64,000 nt of DNA, from positions 682,001-746,000 of the forward strand of contig NZ_JAHSTS010000002.1 in the NCBI RefSeq assembly GCF_019145435.1. The letters run 5' to 3'. Both the position numbers and the translations under genes were made by a program. This DNA is from Pseudomonas ekonensis. Lineage in GTDB: Bacteria; Pseudomonadota; Gammaproteobacteria; Pseudomonadales; Pseudomonadaceae. The notes below the pieces were generated by a model. The model was given only the letters and a program-made list of their open reading frames with translations. It was not told the origin of the DNA and searched no databases. Each line of letters starts with the position of its first letter. Position 1 is the stretch's first letter. Shown here one piece after another: positions 18,168 through 26,493 of this stretch.

Positions 18168-18195
18168 ACGGCCCGGCTTTTTGCCGGGCCGTTTT
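18168..18195 (+). terminator. Intrinsic terminator
   Basis: CGGCCCGGC and GCCGGGCCG form a nine-base-pair stem followed by TTTT. It ends the transcript of the 106-residue membrane protein and lies 43 bases before the Smr gene. Confidence 0.85.
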
Positions 18196-18237
18196 GCGTC
18201 GACTTGGGTAAACTGGCCGCCCTTCGCGGAGGCTGAC

Positions 18238-18795
18238 ATGCAAGACGACGATTTTTCCCTGTTCAAAAGTGCGATCCAAGGCGTCAAGCCGATCAAGCAC
18301 GACCGCGCCGACACCGGCAAACCCAAGGCCGACCGCGCACAGATCGCCAAGCTGCGCCAATCCGCCACCGTGCGCACCGACACCACCACCGTCGACGGCC
18401 TGTCCGATCAGTTCGTGATCGACGTCGGCCCGGAAGACGAGCTGATGTGGGCCCGTGACGGCGTCCAGGAAAGCCAGGTGCGCAAGCTCAAGGCCGGCCA
18501 GATCCCGTTCGAGGGCAGCCTCGACCTGCACGGCATGACCGTCGAGAAGGCCCGGGAGACCCTGTGGGCATTTCTGGCCGAAGCCACGAAGCTCGAGATC
18601 CGCTGCGTGCGCGTCACCCACGGCAAGGCCGTGCGGCTGGACGGCAAGCGGCCGATGATCAAGAGCCACGTCAACACCTGGCTGCGCCAGCATCCGCAGG
18701 TGCTCGGCTTCACCTCGTGCCAGCCCCGCCACGGCGGCGCAGGGTCGGTGTACGTGATGCTCAAACGCACCATGATGGAAGGCCGCGACGAATAA
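18238..18795 (+). CDS. Smr domain protein
   Basis: This 185-residue protein has a charged, probably flexible N-terminal half (1-85) and a C-terminal Smr domain (about 90-180) with the LDLHGM motif at 95-100, RVTHGKAVR near 124-132 and a conserved [11 protein letters not shown] end. Smr domains are found at the end of MutS2 and in stand-alone nucleases that cut RNA or branched DNA. The family resembles SmrA/SmrB of enterobacteria, where SmrB cuts mRNA at collided ribosomes; the same role here is only possible. GGAGG lies eight bases before the ATG at 18238. Confidence 0.88.
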   Translation: MQDDDFSLFKSAIQGVKPIKHDRADTGKPKADRAQIAKLRQSATVRTDTTTVDGLSDQFVIDVGPEDELMWARDGVQESQVRKLKAGQIPFEGSLDLHGMTVEKARETLWAFLAEATKLEIRCVRVTHGKAVRLDGKRPMIKSHVNTWLRQHPQVLGFTSCQPRHGGAGSVYVMLKRTMMEGRDE

Positions 18796-18872
18796 AGCCG
18801 CCACGCCGAACTTGCAGGGCCGCGTCCGCCACCGTACCCTTGCCCTTTGCGAAAATCCCCACAGGTAGATTC

Positions 18873-19418
18873 ATGTCCCTGGAACAGAATTACACCGCGA
18901 TCCTCGGCCAACTGGGCGAAGACGTGTCCCGCGAAGGCCTGCTCGACACGCCAAAACGTGCAGCCAAGGCCATGCAGTACCTCTGCCGCGGTTACCAACA
19001 GACGCTCGAGGAGGTCACCAACGGTGCCCTGTTCAGCTCCGACAACAGCGAAATGGTGCTGGTCAAGGACATCGAGCTGTACTCGTTGTGCGAACACCAC
19101 CTGCTGCCGTTCATCGGCAAGGCCCACGTCGCCTACATCCCGAGCGGCAAGGTGCTGGGCCTGTCCAAGGTGGCGCGGATCGTCGACATGTACGCCCGCC
19201 GCCTGCAGATCCAGGAGAACCTCAGCCGCCAGATCGCCGACGCGGTGCAGCAAGTCACCGGCGCCCTGGGCGTGGCGGTGGTGATCGAGGCCAAGCACAT
19301 GTGCATGATGATGCGCGGTGTGGAGAAGCAAAATTCGTCGATGATCACCTCGGTGATGCTGGGTGAGTTCCGCGAAAACGCGGCGACCCGCAGCGAGTTC
19401 CTCAGCCTGATCAAGTGA
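18873..19418 (+). CDS. folE: GTP cyclohydrolase I
   Basis: This 181-residue enzyme converts GTP to dihydroneopterin triphosphate and formate, the first step of folate synthesis. Zinc ligands are Cys73 and His76 in [10 protein letters not shown] and Cys144 in KHMCMMMRG. Catalytic and substrate residues are in [18 protein letters not shown] and [16 protein letters not shown]. Pseudomonas genomes commonly carry two folE copies, and this one corresponds in gene order to the copy near prmB and smr. The ATG follows a modest ACAGGTAG site. A strong intrinsic terminator follows 13 bases after the stop. Confidence 0.96.
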   Translation: MSLEQNYTAILGQLGEDVSREGLLDTPKRAAKAMQYLCRGYQQTLEEVTNGALFSSDNSEMVLVKDIELYSLCEHHLLPFIGKAHVAYIPSGKVLGLSKVARIVDMYARRLQIQENLSRQIADAVQQVTGALGVAVVIEAKHMCMMMRGVEKQNSSMITSVMLGEFRENAATRSEFLSLIK

Positions 19419-19431
19419 TTCGCGGCACAGG

Positions 19432-19460
19432 AAAACCGGCGTTGATCGCCGGTTTTTTTT
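19432..19460 (+). terminator. Intrinsic terminator of folE
   Basis: AAAACCGGCG and CGCCGGTTTT form a ten-base-pair stem with a TTGAT loop, and the T-run extends to 19460. Confidence 0.93.
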
Positions 19461-19520
19461 CGTGCGCGAAAAATCGGGTAAGCTGCGCGCCTTCTCCAAT
19501 GTCCCTGTGAGGCTTGTAAC

Positions 19521-19892
19521 GTGTTCGTCAAAGCGCTTCGTGTCGGCCTCGGCCAACTGATCATCTTCATCGACTTCCTGACCCGCCCAGGCAAGAAACA
19601 GCGCCCCGCCGCCGCCCAGGCCCAGGTGGACGCCGCCGCCAAGGACCTGACCCTGTACCAGTTCCACGCCTGCCCGTTCTGCGTGAAGACCCGCCGCACC
19701 CTGCGCCGCCTGAACGTGCCGGTGGCCCTGCGCGACGCGAAGAACGACGAGCAGCACCGCCAGGCCCTGCTGGAACAGGGCGGCAAGATCAAGGTGCCGT
19801 GCCTGCGCATCGAAGAGAACGGCCAGACCACCTGGATGTATGAGTCCAAGGTGATCATCGAGTACCTGGACAAGCGGTTTGCGGCGGCCTGA
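19521..19892 (+). CDS. Membrane-anchored glutaredoxin-like protein
   Basis: This 123-residue protein begins with a GTG codon (FVKALRVGLGQLIIFIDFLTRPGKK). The hydrophobic stretch at 8-21 may attach it to the membrane. A glutaredoxin fold follows from about 41, with the CPFC redox pair at 51-54, the cis-Pro segment KVPCLRIE and YESKVIIEYL near the end. By family it should reduce disulfides or glutathione adducts with glutathione. An alanine-rich linker (about 29-40) joins the two parts. It lies 103 bases after folE, beyond the folE terminator, so it has its own promoter. Confidence 0.88.
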   Translation: MFVKALRVGLGQLIIFIDFLTRPGKKQRPAAAQAQVDAAAKDLTLYQFHACPFCVKTRRTLRRLNVPVALRDAKNDEQHRQALLEQGGKIKVPCLRIEENGQTTWMYESKVIIEYLDKRFAAA

Positions 19893-19933
19893 CCGCGGTG
19901 AGGCCCGCCGGATCGCCACAAGATCCAGACAAA

Positions 19934-19960
19934 AACAAACCGGCCCCTGGCCGGTTTGTT
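19934..19960. terminator. Bidirectional terminator
   Basis: A perfect 12-base inverted repeat, AACAAACCGGCC and its complement, with a three-base loop. T-rich sequence follows on both strands (TTCGTTTT on plus, TTTTTGTC on minus). It lies between the converging glutaredoxin-like and aminotransferase genes. Confidence 0.88.
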
Positions 19961-19965
19961 CGTTT

Positions 19966-21132
19966 TCAGGCCGCCTTGTCCGCCTGGGCCCGCCGAACCA
20001 CCACCGCCAGCCGTCTGATTCCCTCCTCCAGCCTGTCCGGGTCGATGTGGCTGAAGTTCAGCCGCAGGTGACCGGGGTTGCGGTCCGGTTCGGGAAAGAA
20101 CGGCTCCCCCGGCATGAACGCCACATCGTCGGCCAGCGCGGCGTCGAGCAAGGTGCGGGTGTCCAGCGGCCGCTTGAGGGTCAGCCAGAAGAACAACCCG
20201 CCCTGGGGCACGTTCCAGTCCGCCAGGTCTGAAAAGTGCCTTTCCAGCGCCGACTGGAACGCATCGCGGCGCTGGCGGTAGAAACTGCGCAATTGCGTCA
20301 GATGCGCCTGGTATCGCTCACTGCCGATCCATTGCAGGGCTTGCCACTGGCCGATGCGGTTGGTGTGCAGATCCGCCGACTGCTTGAGCTTGAGCAAGTG
20401 GGGGAACAGGTCCGGACTCGCGATCAAATACCCGACCCGCAGGCCCGGCAGCAGCGTCTTGGAGACCGTGCCGGTGTAGATCCAGCTGGATTTCTTCAGG
20501 CGCCCGGCGATGGGCCGGGCACTGCCGCCGTCGAAGGTCAGTTCGCGGTAGGGCTCGTCCTCGATCAGCGTGACGCCGAATTCGTCCAGCAACGCGGCGA
20601 CCGCTTCGCGCTTGGCTTCGCTGTAGCGCACGGCCGACGGATTCTGGAAGGTCGGGATCAAGTAGATGAACGCCGGGCGATGCCGTTCAAGGCGCTGGCG
20701 CAGTTGCCCAAGATCGGGGCCGTCCGCCTCCAGCGGCACGGTCAGGCAGTCGGCGCCGAACAGCTGGAAAATCTGCAGCGCCGCCAGGTAGGTCGGTGCT
20801 TCGAGCAGGATCTGCGTGCCCTTGTCGATGTACAGCTTGGCGGCCAGATCGAGGGTCTGCTGCGAGCCGCTGACCACCAGCACCTGGCTCGCTGAGCACG
20901 GCAGGCCCAGCGCCCTCGCCTCGGCCGCTAGCATTTCGCGCAGGGCCGGCTCGCCTTCGCTCATGCCGTATTGGCCGAGGGTCACCGGCATGTCGCTCCA
21001 GTCGACATTCGGCAGCATGGCTTCGGCCGGCAGGCCGCCGGCGAACGACATCACTTGCGGCCGCTGGGCGGCGGCGAGGATTTCACGGATCAGAGAACTT
21101 TTGAGGCGCGAGACACGTTCGGAAAAAGCCAT
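19966..21132 (-). CDS. PLP-dependent aminotransferase (class I/II, 2-aminoadipate type)
   Basis: This 388-residue protein is a fold-type I aminotransferase. The cofactor lysine is Lys225 in TVSKTLLPGLRVGY; SGSQQTLDLA (88-97) binds the phosphate, and IYLIPTFQNPSA and LIEDEPYRELTF give the substrate and ring-stacking regions. The sequence is close to the 2-aminoadipate/valine-pyruvate transaminase group related to the MocR aminotransferase domain but without the DNA-binding part. The ATG at 21132 is preferred over a TTG 13 codons upstream. It is transcribed divergently from a marR gene and probably controlled by it. The amino donor is not known. Confidence 0.9.
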   Translation of the reverse strand: MAFSERVSRLKSSLIREILAAAQRPQVMSFAGGLPAEAMLPNVDWSDMPVTLGQYGMSEGEPALREMLAAEARALGLPCSASQVLVVSGSQQTLDLAAKLYIDKGTQILLEAPTYLAALQIFQLFGADCLTVPLEADGPDLGQLRQRLERHRPAFIYLIPTFQNPSAVRYSEAKREAVAALLDEFGVTLIEDEPYRELTFDGGSARPIAGRLKKSSWIYTGTVSKTLLPGLRVGYLIASPDLFPHLLKLKQSADLHTNRIGQWQALQWIGSERYQAHLTQLRSFYRQRRDAFQSALERHFSDLADWNVPQGGLFFWLTLKRPLDTRTLLDAALADDVAFMPGEPFFPEPDRNPGHLRLNFSHIDPDRLEEGIRRLAVVVRRAQADKAA

Positions 21133-21166
21133 GGGAATCACCGCTGGCGAGGGTTGAGGGAGTTGA

Positions 21167-21181
21167 GTCAAACTGCTTGAC
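21167..21181. promoter_or_regulatory. Operator candidate, site 1 (GTCAA-N5-TTGAC)
   Basis: GTCAAACTGCTTGAC is a perfect five-base inverted repeat. It lies 35 bases upstream of the aminotransferase start and exactly 42 bases from a second copy, in the gap between the aminotransferase and marR genes. Confidence 0.65.
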
Positions 21182-21208
21182 CGAAACTACGGCAACCCGA
21201 ACGAGTAC

Positions 21209-21223
21209 GTCAATATGCTTGAC
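21209..21223. promoter_or_regulatory. Operator candidate, site 2 (GTCAA-N5-TTGAC)
   Basis: GTCAATATGCTTGAC repeats site 1 with the same five-base spacer. It contains the ATG of the marR gene, so occupation would block its expression. Confidence 0.65.
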
Positions 21224-21661
21224 CTTAAAAACCCCGTCAGCCAGCAACAGGCCATGGAAGCGTTCTTCTTCGGCTATCAGGCGTTCACCGCCAAGGCCGA
21301 TGAAATGCTCGAACGGCGGGGCCTGTCCCGGGTGCATCAGCGCATCGTGTTTTTCATCGCCCGCTATCCCAACCTGAGCGTCAAGGAACTGCTGGCCTTG
21401 CTCGGCGTCAGCAAGCAGGCGCTGAACATGCCGCTGCGCCAATTGCAGGAAATGCACTTGGTGGACAGCGTGGCGTCGCAGACCGACAAGCGTAAGCGCC
21501 TGCTGGAGCTGACGGCCGAAGGCGCGAAGTTCGAACAGGCGCTCCGGCGCGAGCAGGTGAAACTGCTGGAGCGGGTGTTCGGCGAAGCCGGAGAGGCGGC
21601 GGTGAACGGCTGGCTGGCGGTGAACATGGCGCTGGGGAACAGTCAGGTTCAGCCTGACTGA
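21215..21661 (+). CDS. MarR family transcriptional regulator
   Basis: This 148-residue winged-helix protein has helix-rich ends for dimerisation and a DNA-binding core at about 40-105: HQRIVFFIARYPNLSVKELLALLGVSKQALNMPLRQL, then the wing SVASQTDKRKRLLELT. It is divergent to the PLP aminotransferase, and two identical palindromes lie in the 82-base gap, so autoregulation and control of the aminotransferase are likely. An inverted repeat AGTCAGG/CCTGACT (21641-21659) overlaps its stop codon. The ligand is unknown. Confidence 0.9.
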   Translation: MLDLKNPVSQQQAMEAFFFGYQAFTAKADEMLERRGLSRVHQRIVFFIARYPNLSVKELLALLGVSKQALNMPLRQLQEMHLVDSVASQTDKRKRLLELTAEGAKFEQALRREQVKLLERVFGEAGEAAVNGWLAVNMALGNSQVQPD

Positions 21662-21783
21662 TCCGGCCGGCCTCACGCTGGCCAATCGAATCGTCGCACT
21701 GCAGCACCCACAGAATCGGCAATGGCGATATAGCCCTATCGCCAGAACTTTCGTCGACAAAGCCAAAAACATTATTTGCTTTA

Positions 21784-21795
21784 TTTGTATACAAA
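21784..21795. promoter_or_regulatory. Palindrome TTTGTATACAAA upstream of the purine permease
   Basis: A perfect 12-base palindrome about 130 bases before the NCS2 permease start. Its ten-base core TTGTATACAA recurs at 24873 before puuE, and a variant lies at 24667 before uraH. The core resembles GntR-family operators (GT-N-AC type). Confidence 0.6.
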
Positions 21796-21923
21796 AGCAT
21801 AATCCACTGCGTGCGAGTTCCTGACCTAACGGTCAACAAATTCGCGTAAGCCTCAAAGGGCCGCTGCCACCCCTCCTGGGTCCGGCCCTGGAAATAACAA
21901 TAAAACTCTTGAGGAGTACCGCT

Positions 21924-23273
21924 GTGGAAAGCCGCAAATCCGAAGCATCGACGCTGGACCTCTCGCCGCCGTTACGCAACGGCCTGTTGGAGCGCATCTT
22001 CAAACTCAGCTTGCACGGCACCACGGTGAAGACCGAGCTGATAGCCGGTCTGACAACCTTCATCACCATGGCTTACATCATTTTCGTCAACCCGAACATC
22101 ATGGCCGACGCCGGCATCGACCACGGCGCGGCGTTCGTCGCCACCTGTATCGCGGCGGCGCTGGGCTGCCTGCTGATGGGCCTGTACGCCAACTGGCCGG
22201 TGGGCCTGGCGCCGGGCATGGGCCTCAATGCGTTCTTCACCTACACCGTGGTCGGCACCATGGGCTACAACTGGGAGACCGCGCTCGGTGCGGTGTTCGT
22301 CTCCGGCGTGCTGTTCATGATCCTGACCTTCTCGCGCATCCGCGAATGGCTGCTCAACAGCATTCCGGTCAGCCTGCGCTTTGCGATGGGCGCCGGCGTC
22401 GGCCTGTTCCTCGGGCTGATCGGCCTGAAGACCGCCGGCATCGTGGTCGACAGCCCGGCCACCCTGATCAAGCTCGGTTCCCTGCGCGAACCCGGCCCGC
22501 TGCTCGCCGCCCTGTGCTTCCTGATGATCGCGATCCTCAGCTACCACAAGGTGTTCGGCGCGATCCTCATCAGCATCATCACCGTGACCCTCGCCGGTTG
22601 GGGCCTGGGCCTGGTGCACTACGAAGGGATCCTGTCGGCGCCGCCGAGCCTGGCCCCGACCTGGATGGCCATGAACGTGGCCGGCGTGTTCAACGTCAGC
22701 ATGATCAGCGTCGTGCTCGCGTTCCTGTTCGTACACATGTTCGACACCGCCGGCACCCTGATGGGCGTTGCCCAGCGGGCCAACCTGGTGGCGGCCGACG
22801 GGCGCATCGAAAACCTCTCCCGCGCCATGAAGGCCGACAGCGCCTCCAGCGTGTTCGGCGCGGTGGTCGGCGTGCCGCCGGTCACCAGTTACGTGGAGAG
22901 CGCCGCCGGCGTGGCCGCTGGCGGTCGGACCGGTCTTACCGCCGTCACCGTGGGTGTGCTATTTATTGCCGCCATGTTCTTCGCTCCGCTGGCCGGCATG
23001 ATTCCCGCCTACGCCACCGCCGGTGCGCTGATCTATGTCGCGATGCTGATGATGGGCGGCATGGCCCACATCGAATGGGACGAGGCGACCGACAGCATTC
23101 CGGCGATCGTCACCGCGATCATGATGCCGCTGACCTTCTCGGTGGCCGACGGCATCGCGCTGGGCTTCATCACCTACGTGGCGCTGAAGGCCGGCACCGG
23201 CAAGTACAAGGAAATTTCCGTCAGTCTGTGGGTGCTCTGCGCGATCTTCATCGCCAAGTTCATCTTCTTGTAA
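21924..23273 (+). CDS. NCS2/AzgA-type purine permease
   Basis: This 449-residue membrane protein with about 12-14 helices belongs to the AzgA branch of the nucleobase:cation symporter-2 group (adenine, guanine or hypoxanthine). Marks are TVKTELIAGLTTFITMAYIIFVNP near the N-terminus, LAPGMGLNAFFTYTVV, FLFVHMFDTAGTLMGVA and a VVGVPPVTSYVESAAGVAAGGRTG loop. The GTG start at 21924 is chosen because GAGGAG lies seven bases before it; the frame could begin at a TTG five codons earlier. An AATAACAATAA motif before the ribosome binding site fits Hfq/Crc control. A terminator follows. Confidence 0.92.
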   Translation: MESRKSEASTLDLSPPLRNGLLERIFKLSLHGTTVKTELIAGLTTFITMAYIIFVNPNIMADAGIDHGAAFVATCIAAALGCLLMGLYANWPVGLAPGMGLNAFFTYTVVGTMGYNWETALGAVFVSGVLFMILTFSRIREWLLNSIPVSLRFAMGAGVGLFLGLIGLKTAGIVVDSPATLIKLGSLREPGPLLAALCFLMIAILSYHKVFGAILISIITVTLAGWGLGLVHYEGILSAPPSLAPTWMAMNVAGVFNVSMISVVLAFLFVHMFDTAGTLMGVAQRANLVAADGRIENLSRAMKADSASSVFGAVVGVPPVTSYVESAAGVAAGGRTGLTAVTVGVLFIAAMFFAPLAGMIPAYATAGALIYVAMLMMGGMAHIEWDEATDSIPAIVTAIMMPLTFSVADGIALGFITYVALKAGTGKYKEISVSLWVLCAIFIAKFIFL

Positions 23274-23300
23274 GCGTCTCGCAGACCTGGCTACGAACCG

Positions 23301-23326
23301 GCCTCACCCCTTCGGGTGAGGCTTTT
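23301..23326 (+). terminator. Intrinsic terminator of the purine permease gene
   Basis: GCCTCACCC and GGGTGAGGC form a nine-base-pair stem followed by TTTT, 28 bases after the permease stop and 20 bases before the LysE gene. Confidence 0.85.
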
Positions 23327-23345
23327 GCGCAAATGGAGGAAAGTG

Positions 23346-23972
23346 ATGAGTCTGGAAACCTGGTTGCTGTTCAGCGGCGCTGCATTGGTGGTGATCCTCA
23401 TTCCCGGGCCGCTGTCGTTGCTCATGATCAGCAACAGCCTGAACTACGGGCTGCGTCGTTCTTACCCGGCGTTTCTTGGTGGGGTGATCGCCTCGATCTG
23501 CCTGCTCAGCGCCTCGGCGCTGGGGCTCGGCGCGTTGCTGCTGGCCTCGGAGCAACTGTTCAGCGCCTTGAAGATCGTCGGCGCGCTGTACCTGTTCTAC
23601 CTCGCCTGGCAGAGCTGGCAGCAATCGCGCCTGCCGTCGGTCGGCGCCGAAGTGCCCCAGGCCGCGCCGGTTCCGCGCTTTCGCACGCTGTTCGGGCGCG
23701 CTTTCGTGCTGGGCGCCAGCAACCCCAAGGACATCCTGTTCTTCGCCGCCTTCCTGCCGCAGTTCCTCAGTGCTCAGCAGCCGTTCCTGCCGCAGCTGCT
23801 GATCATGATCGCGACCTGGGTGGTGCTCGACCTGTGCTGCAAACTGGCCTACGGCCTCGGTGCCCACGGCGCGGCGCGCTACCTGCGCAGCGGCAAGGGT
23901 CAGAGCTGGTTCAACCGCGTCAGCGCCGGTTTGTTCAGCGGCGCGGGGGCGGCGTCTCTGCTTAGCCGTTAA
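23346..23972 (+). CDS. LysE/RhtB family amino-acid exporter
   Basis: This 208-residue protein has about six membrane helices. Typical segments are the N-terminal LLFSGAALVVILIPGPLSLLMISNSLNYGLRRS, the second-helix GGVIASICLLSASALGLGALL, and GASNPKDILFFAAFLPQF in the second half. The family exports amino acids or derivatives such as lysine, threonine or homoserine lactone; the substrate is not evident. GGAGG precedes the ATG at 23346. It follows a terminator, so it may depend on read-through or its own promoter. A REPIN begins directly after its stop. Confidence 0.92.
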   Translation: MSLETWLLFSGAALVVILIPGPLSLLMISNSLNYGLRRSYPAFLGGVIASICLLSASALGLGALLLASEQLFSALKIVGALYLFYLAWQSWQQSRLPSVGAEVPQAAPVPRFRTLFGRAFVLGASNPKDILFFAAFLPQFLSAQQPFLPQLLIMIATWVVLDLCCKLAYGLGAHGAARYLRSGKGQSWFNRVSAGLFSGAGAASLLSR

Positions 23973-23974
23973 AA

Positions 23975-24067
23975 GCATCGCCGGCAAGCCAGCTCCCACA
24001 GGCTCGGGGTGTTCAGATTCATTGCGCACGACCTGGACACTGTGGGAGCTGGCTTGCCAGCGATGGC
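23975..24067. repeat. REPIN (two inverted REP copies)
   Basis: GCATCGCCGGCAAGCCAGCTCC (23975-) and TGTGGGAGCTGGCTTGCCAG (24041-) are inverted REP copies about 40 bases apart, located between the LysE gene and uraH. Confidence 0.9.
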
Positions 24068-24096
24068 ATCAGCACAGGCACAGCTTTTCTGCAGGC

Positions 24097-24123
24097 AAAA
24101 AAAAGCCCGCAGTGTGAGCGGGC
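24097..24123 (-). terminator. Intrinsic terminator of uraH, minus strand
   Basis: GCCCGC and GCGGGC form the stem; read on the minus strand it is followed by eight T (24104-24097). It lies 58 bases past the uraH stop. Confidence 0.88.
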
Positions 24124-24181
24124 GAAAGACCAAAGAAGCTATATGCGCAGTCGCTTCCCGGCGGGGGCAGCTGCTTGGGGG

Positions 24182-24535
24182 TCAGCTGCCCCGATAGGTG
24201 GAATAGCTGTACGGCGAGATCAGCAGCGGAACGTGGTAATGGTCCTGCTCGGCAGAGATGCCGAAACGCAGCACCACCACGTCCAGAAAGGCCGGCTCCG
24301 GCAGCTGGACGCCACGGGCGCGGTAGTAGTCGCCGGCATGGAACTGCACCTGGTAGACCCCGGTGCGGTAGTCGTCGCCCTGCAGCAGCGGTGCATCGAC
24401 CCGGCCGTCGCTGTTGGTGAGCGCACTCGCGACCAGTTCCAGGTGCGAACCTTCAACGCGGTACAGCTCGACCTTGATCGAGCTGCCCGGGCAACCGTGT
24501 GCAGCGTCCAAAACGTGTGTCGTCAAACGTCCCAT
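24182..24535 (-). CDS. uraH: 5-Hydroxyisourate hydrolase
   Basis: This 117-residue transthyretin-like enzyme hydrolyses 5-hydroxyisourate to OHCU in urate breakdown. The N-terminal THVLDAAHGCPG and the C-terminal YRGS tetrapeptide, both diagnostic of the enzyme as opposed to transthyretin, are present, as is YRTGVYQVQFHAGDYY in the middle. There is no signal peptide. It is divergent from puuE across a 429-base gap with two palindromic operator candidates. No clear Shine-Dalgarno precedes the ATG. Its terminator lies 58 bases beyond the stop. Confidence 0.95.
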   Translation of the reverse strand: MGRLTTHVLDAAHGCPGSSIKVELYRVEGSHLELVASALTNSDGRVDAPLLQGDDYRTGVYQVQFHAGDYYRARGVQLPEPAFLDVVVLRFGISAEQDHYHVPLLISPYSYSTYRGS

Positions 24536-24666
24536 TGATTCTGCGCGCCTGCCTGCCGGAAGCAGTCAGGCCTCGCGCCTCCCGAAGTCAGTTGAAAAGG
24601 AGGCCGCACCGTTTCGGAGCCCGAAAAGCTGCGGCGAGCGACTGATTAAGACATTTTTCATAAAAA

Positions 24667-24676
24667 TTGTACACAA
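24667..24676. promoter_or_regulatory. Operator candidate TTGTACACAA (uraH side)
   Basis: This near-palindrome differs from TTGTATACAA by one base and sits 131 bases upstream of the uraH start in an AT-rich stretch. Confidence 0.5.
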
Positions 24677-24872
24677 TAAAAACGACATTTTTCCGCCCAC
24701 CCCCGCCATCCGCCGATTTCCCGCCGATTCTCCAGCAAACCCCGCCTTCATTGAACCTCCGATCCATTAGCTGACCGGTCAGGCAGATTTCTTGCAGGCT
24801 CACGCCTTTATCAGGAAAAGATGACGGCCGGCGAAAAATGCGAAAATTCAGGCTTACAAATTGAGAATAAAG

Positions 24873-24882
24873 TTGTATACAA
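24873..24882. promoter_or_regulatory. Operator candidate TTGTATACAA (puuE side)
   Basis: This perfect ten-base palindrome lies 83 bases before the puuE start. It is identical to the core of the palindrome before the purine permease gene. Confidence 0.6.
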
Positions 24883-24964
24883 TCAGCCCATCGCTGTGAC
24901 GCCAGCCTGCCATCTCACGCCAGGGCGCCACACCACCTGTCAACGAATAAGAAGGAAGACTGCA

Positions 24965-25891
24965 GTGAGCGCTGACTATCCACGCGACCTGATCGGTTAC
25001 GGCAGTAACCCTCCTCACCCACACTGGCCGGGCAATGCCCGGATCGCCCTGTCCTTCGTGCTCAACTATGAAGAAGGCGGCGAGCGCAACGTCCTGCACG
25101 GCGACAAGGAATCCGAAGCCTTCCTTTCCGAGATGGTCGCCGCGCAGCCCCTGCAGGGCGTGCGCAACATGAGCATGGAATCCCTTTACGAGTATGGCAG
25201 CCGCGCCGGCGTGTGGCGGATCCTGAAACTGTTCAAGGAATTCGACATTCCCCTGACCGTGTTCGCCGTCGCCATGGCCGCCCAGCGCCACCCGGACGTG
25301 ATCCGTGCGATGGCCCAGGCCGGCCACGAGATCTGCAGCCACGGCTACCGCTGGATCGACTACCAGTACATGGACGAGGCCCAGGAGCGCGAGCACATGC
25401 TCGAGGCGATCCGCATCCTCACCGAAATCACCGGCGAACGCCCGCTGGGCTGGTACACCGGCCGCACCGGCCCGAACACCCGCCGGCTGGTGATGGAAGA
25501 AGGCGGCTTCCTCTACGACAGCGACACCTACGACGACGACCTGCCCTACTGGGAGCCGAACAATCCGACCGGCAAACCGCACCTGGTGATCCCGTACACC
25601 CTCGACACCAACGACATGCGCTTCACCCAGGTGCAGGGCTTCAACAAGGGCGACGACTTCTTCGAGTACCTCAAGGACGCGTTCGACGTGCTCTACGCCG
25701 AAGGCGCCGAGGCGCCGAAGATGCTCTCGATCGGCCTGCACTGCCGCCTGGTGGGCCGTCCGGCGCGCCTGGCCTCGCTCAAGCGCTTCCTCGAATACGC
25801 CAAGAGCCATGAGCAGGTGTGGTTCAGCCGCCGCGTCGACATCGCGCGCCACTGGCACGCGACCCACCCGTACCAAGGGGCCGCCAAATGA
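24965..25891 (+). CDS. puuE: Allantoinase PuuE (polysaccharide-deacetylase fold)
   Basis: This 308-residue protein opens S-allantoin to allantoate without the metal-dependent amidohydrolase fold of AllB. It begins with GTG (VSADYPRDLIGYGSNPPHPHWPG), an opening typical of PuuE. NodB-like segments follow: VLNYEEGGERN, EICSHGYRWIDYQ near 138-150, YTGRTGPNTRRL and the SIGLHCRLVGRPARLASL tail. The start at 24965 follows AAGGAAG; the frame extends 48 codons upstream over the operator, which is unlikely to be coding. AATAAGAA before the site is an Hfq/Crc-like motif. Its stop overlaps the uraD start by four bases. Confidence 0.95.
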   Translation: MSADYPRDLIGYGSNPPHPHWPGNARIALSFVLNYEEGGERNVLHGDKESEAFLSEMVAAQPLQGVRNMSMESLYEYGSRAGVWRILKLFKEFDIPLTVFAVAMAAQRHPDVIRAMAQAGHEICSHGYRWIDYQYMDEAQEREHMLEAIRILTEITGERPLGWYTGRTGPNTRRLVMEEGGFLYDSDTYDDDLPYWEPNNPTGKPHLVIPYTLDTNDMRFTQVQGFNKGDDFFEYLKDAFDVLYAEGAEAPKMLSIGLHCRLVGRPARLASLKRFLEYAKSHEQVWFSRRVDIARHWHATHPYQGAAK

Positions 25892-26403
25892 GCACCTTCC
25901 AGACCGTCAAGCCGTCGGCCCTGGGCCGCGACGCCTTCGTCAAGGCCTTCGCCGACATCTACGAACATTCGCCATGGGTGGCCGAAAAGGCCTTCGACCT
26001 GGGCCAGGACGCTTCGCTCGACGAGATCGAAACCCTGCACCAGCGCATGAGCGATATCCTGTTGAGCGCCGATCACGCAAGCCAGCTTGCCCTGATCAAC
26101 GCTCACCCGGACCTGGCCGGCAAAGCCGCCGTCCAGGGCCAACTGACCGAAGCCAGCACCAACGAACAAGCCGGCGCCGGTATCCACCAATGCACGGCCG
26201 AAGAGTTCCAGCGCTTCACCGAGCTGAACGACGCCTACAAAGCCAAGTTCAAGTTTCCCTTCATCATGGCGGTAAAGGGCAGCAACCGGCATCAGATCCT
26301 CGCGGCGTTCGAAACGCGCATCCACAACCCGGTGGACACCGAGTTCAAGTGCGCGCTGGCGGAGATCAACAAGATCGCCCTGTTCCGATTACTGACTCTC
26401 TAG
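25888..26403 (+). CDS. uraD: OHCU decarboxylase
   Basis: This 171-residue helical protein decarboxylates 2-oxo-4-hydroxy-4-carboxy-5-ureidoimidazoline to S-allantoin. The catalytic His73 is in LINAHPDLAG, with STNEQAGAG about 25 residues further and FKFPFIMAVKG in the C-terminal half, all typical of the family. The start overlaps the puuE stop (ATGA), so the two are coupled. Allantoin made here is the substrate of PuuE. Confidence 0.95.
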   Translation: MSTFQTVKPSALGRDAFVKAFADIYEHSPWVAEKAFDLGQDASLDEIETLHQRMSDILLSADHASQLALINAHPDLAGKAAVQGQLTEASTNEQAGAGIHQCTAEEFQRFTELNDAYKAKFKFPFIMAVKGSNRHQILAAFETRIHNPVDTEFKCALAEINKIALFRLLTL

Positions 26404-26493
26404 CAAGCCTGGCCCGAGAGACCTCTAGAACGCTTGTGTTTCCCAGGGCCTTGCAAGCATCCCCAGCCAACTATTTAAAGGCAGACAAGAAGA

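Larger units (their letters stand above)
24536..24964. other. 429-base divergent control region uraH / puuE
   Basis: No protein gene is seen. The region is AT-rich around 24640-24700. It carries two palindromes of the GntR-like type, at 24667-24676 and 24873-24882, placed to serve uraH and the puuE operon respectively. Confidence 0.6.

Noticed and set aside
22346..23965. 539-residue plus-strand frame over the permease and LysE genes
   Set aside because: It is an out-of-frame shadow that spans two well-supported genes and the terminator between them.
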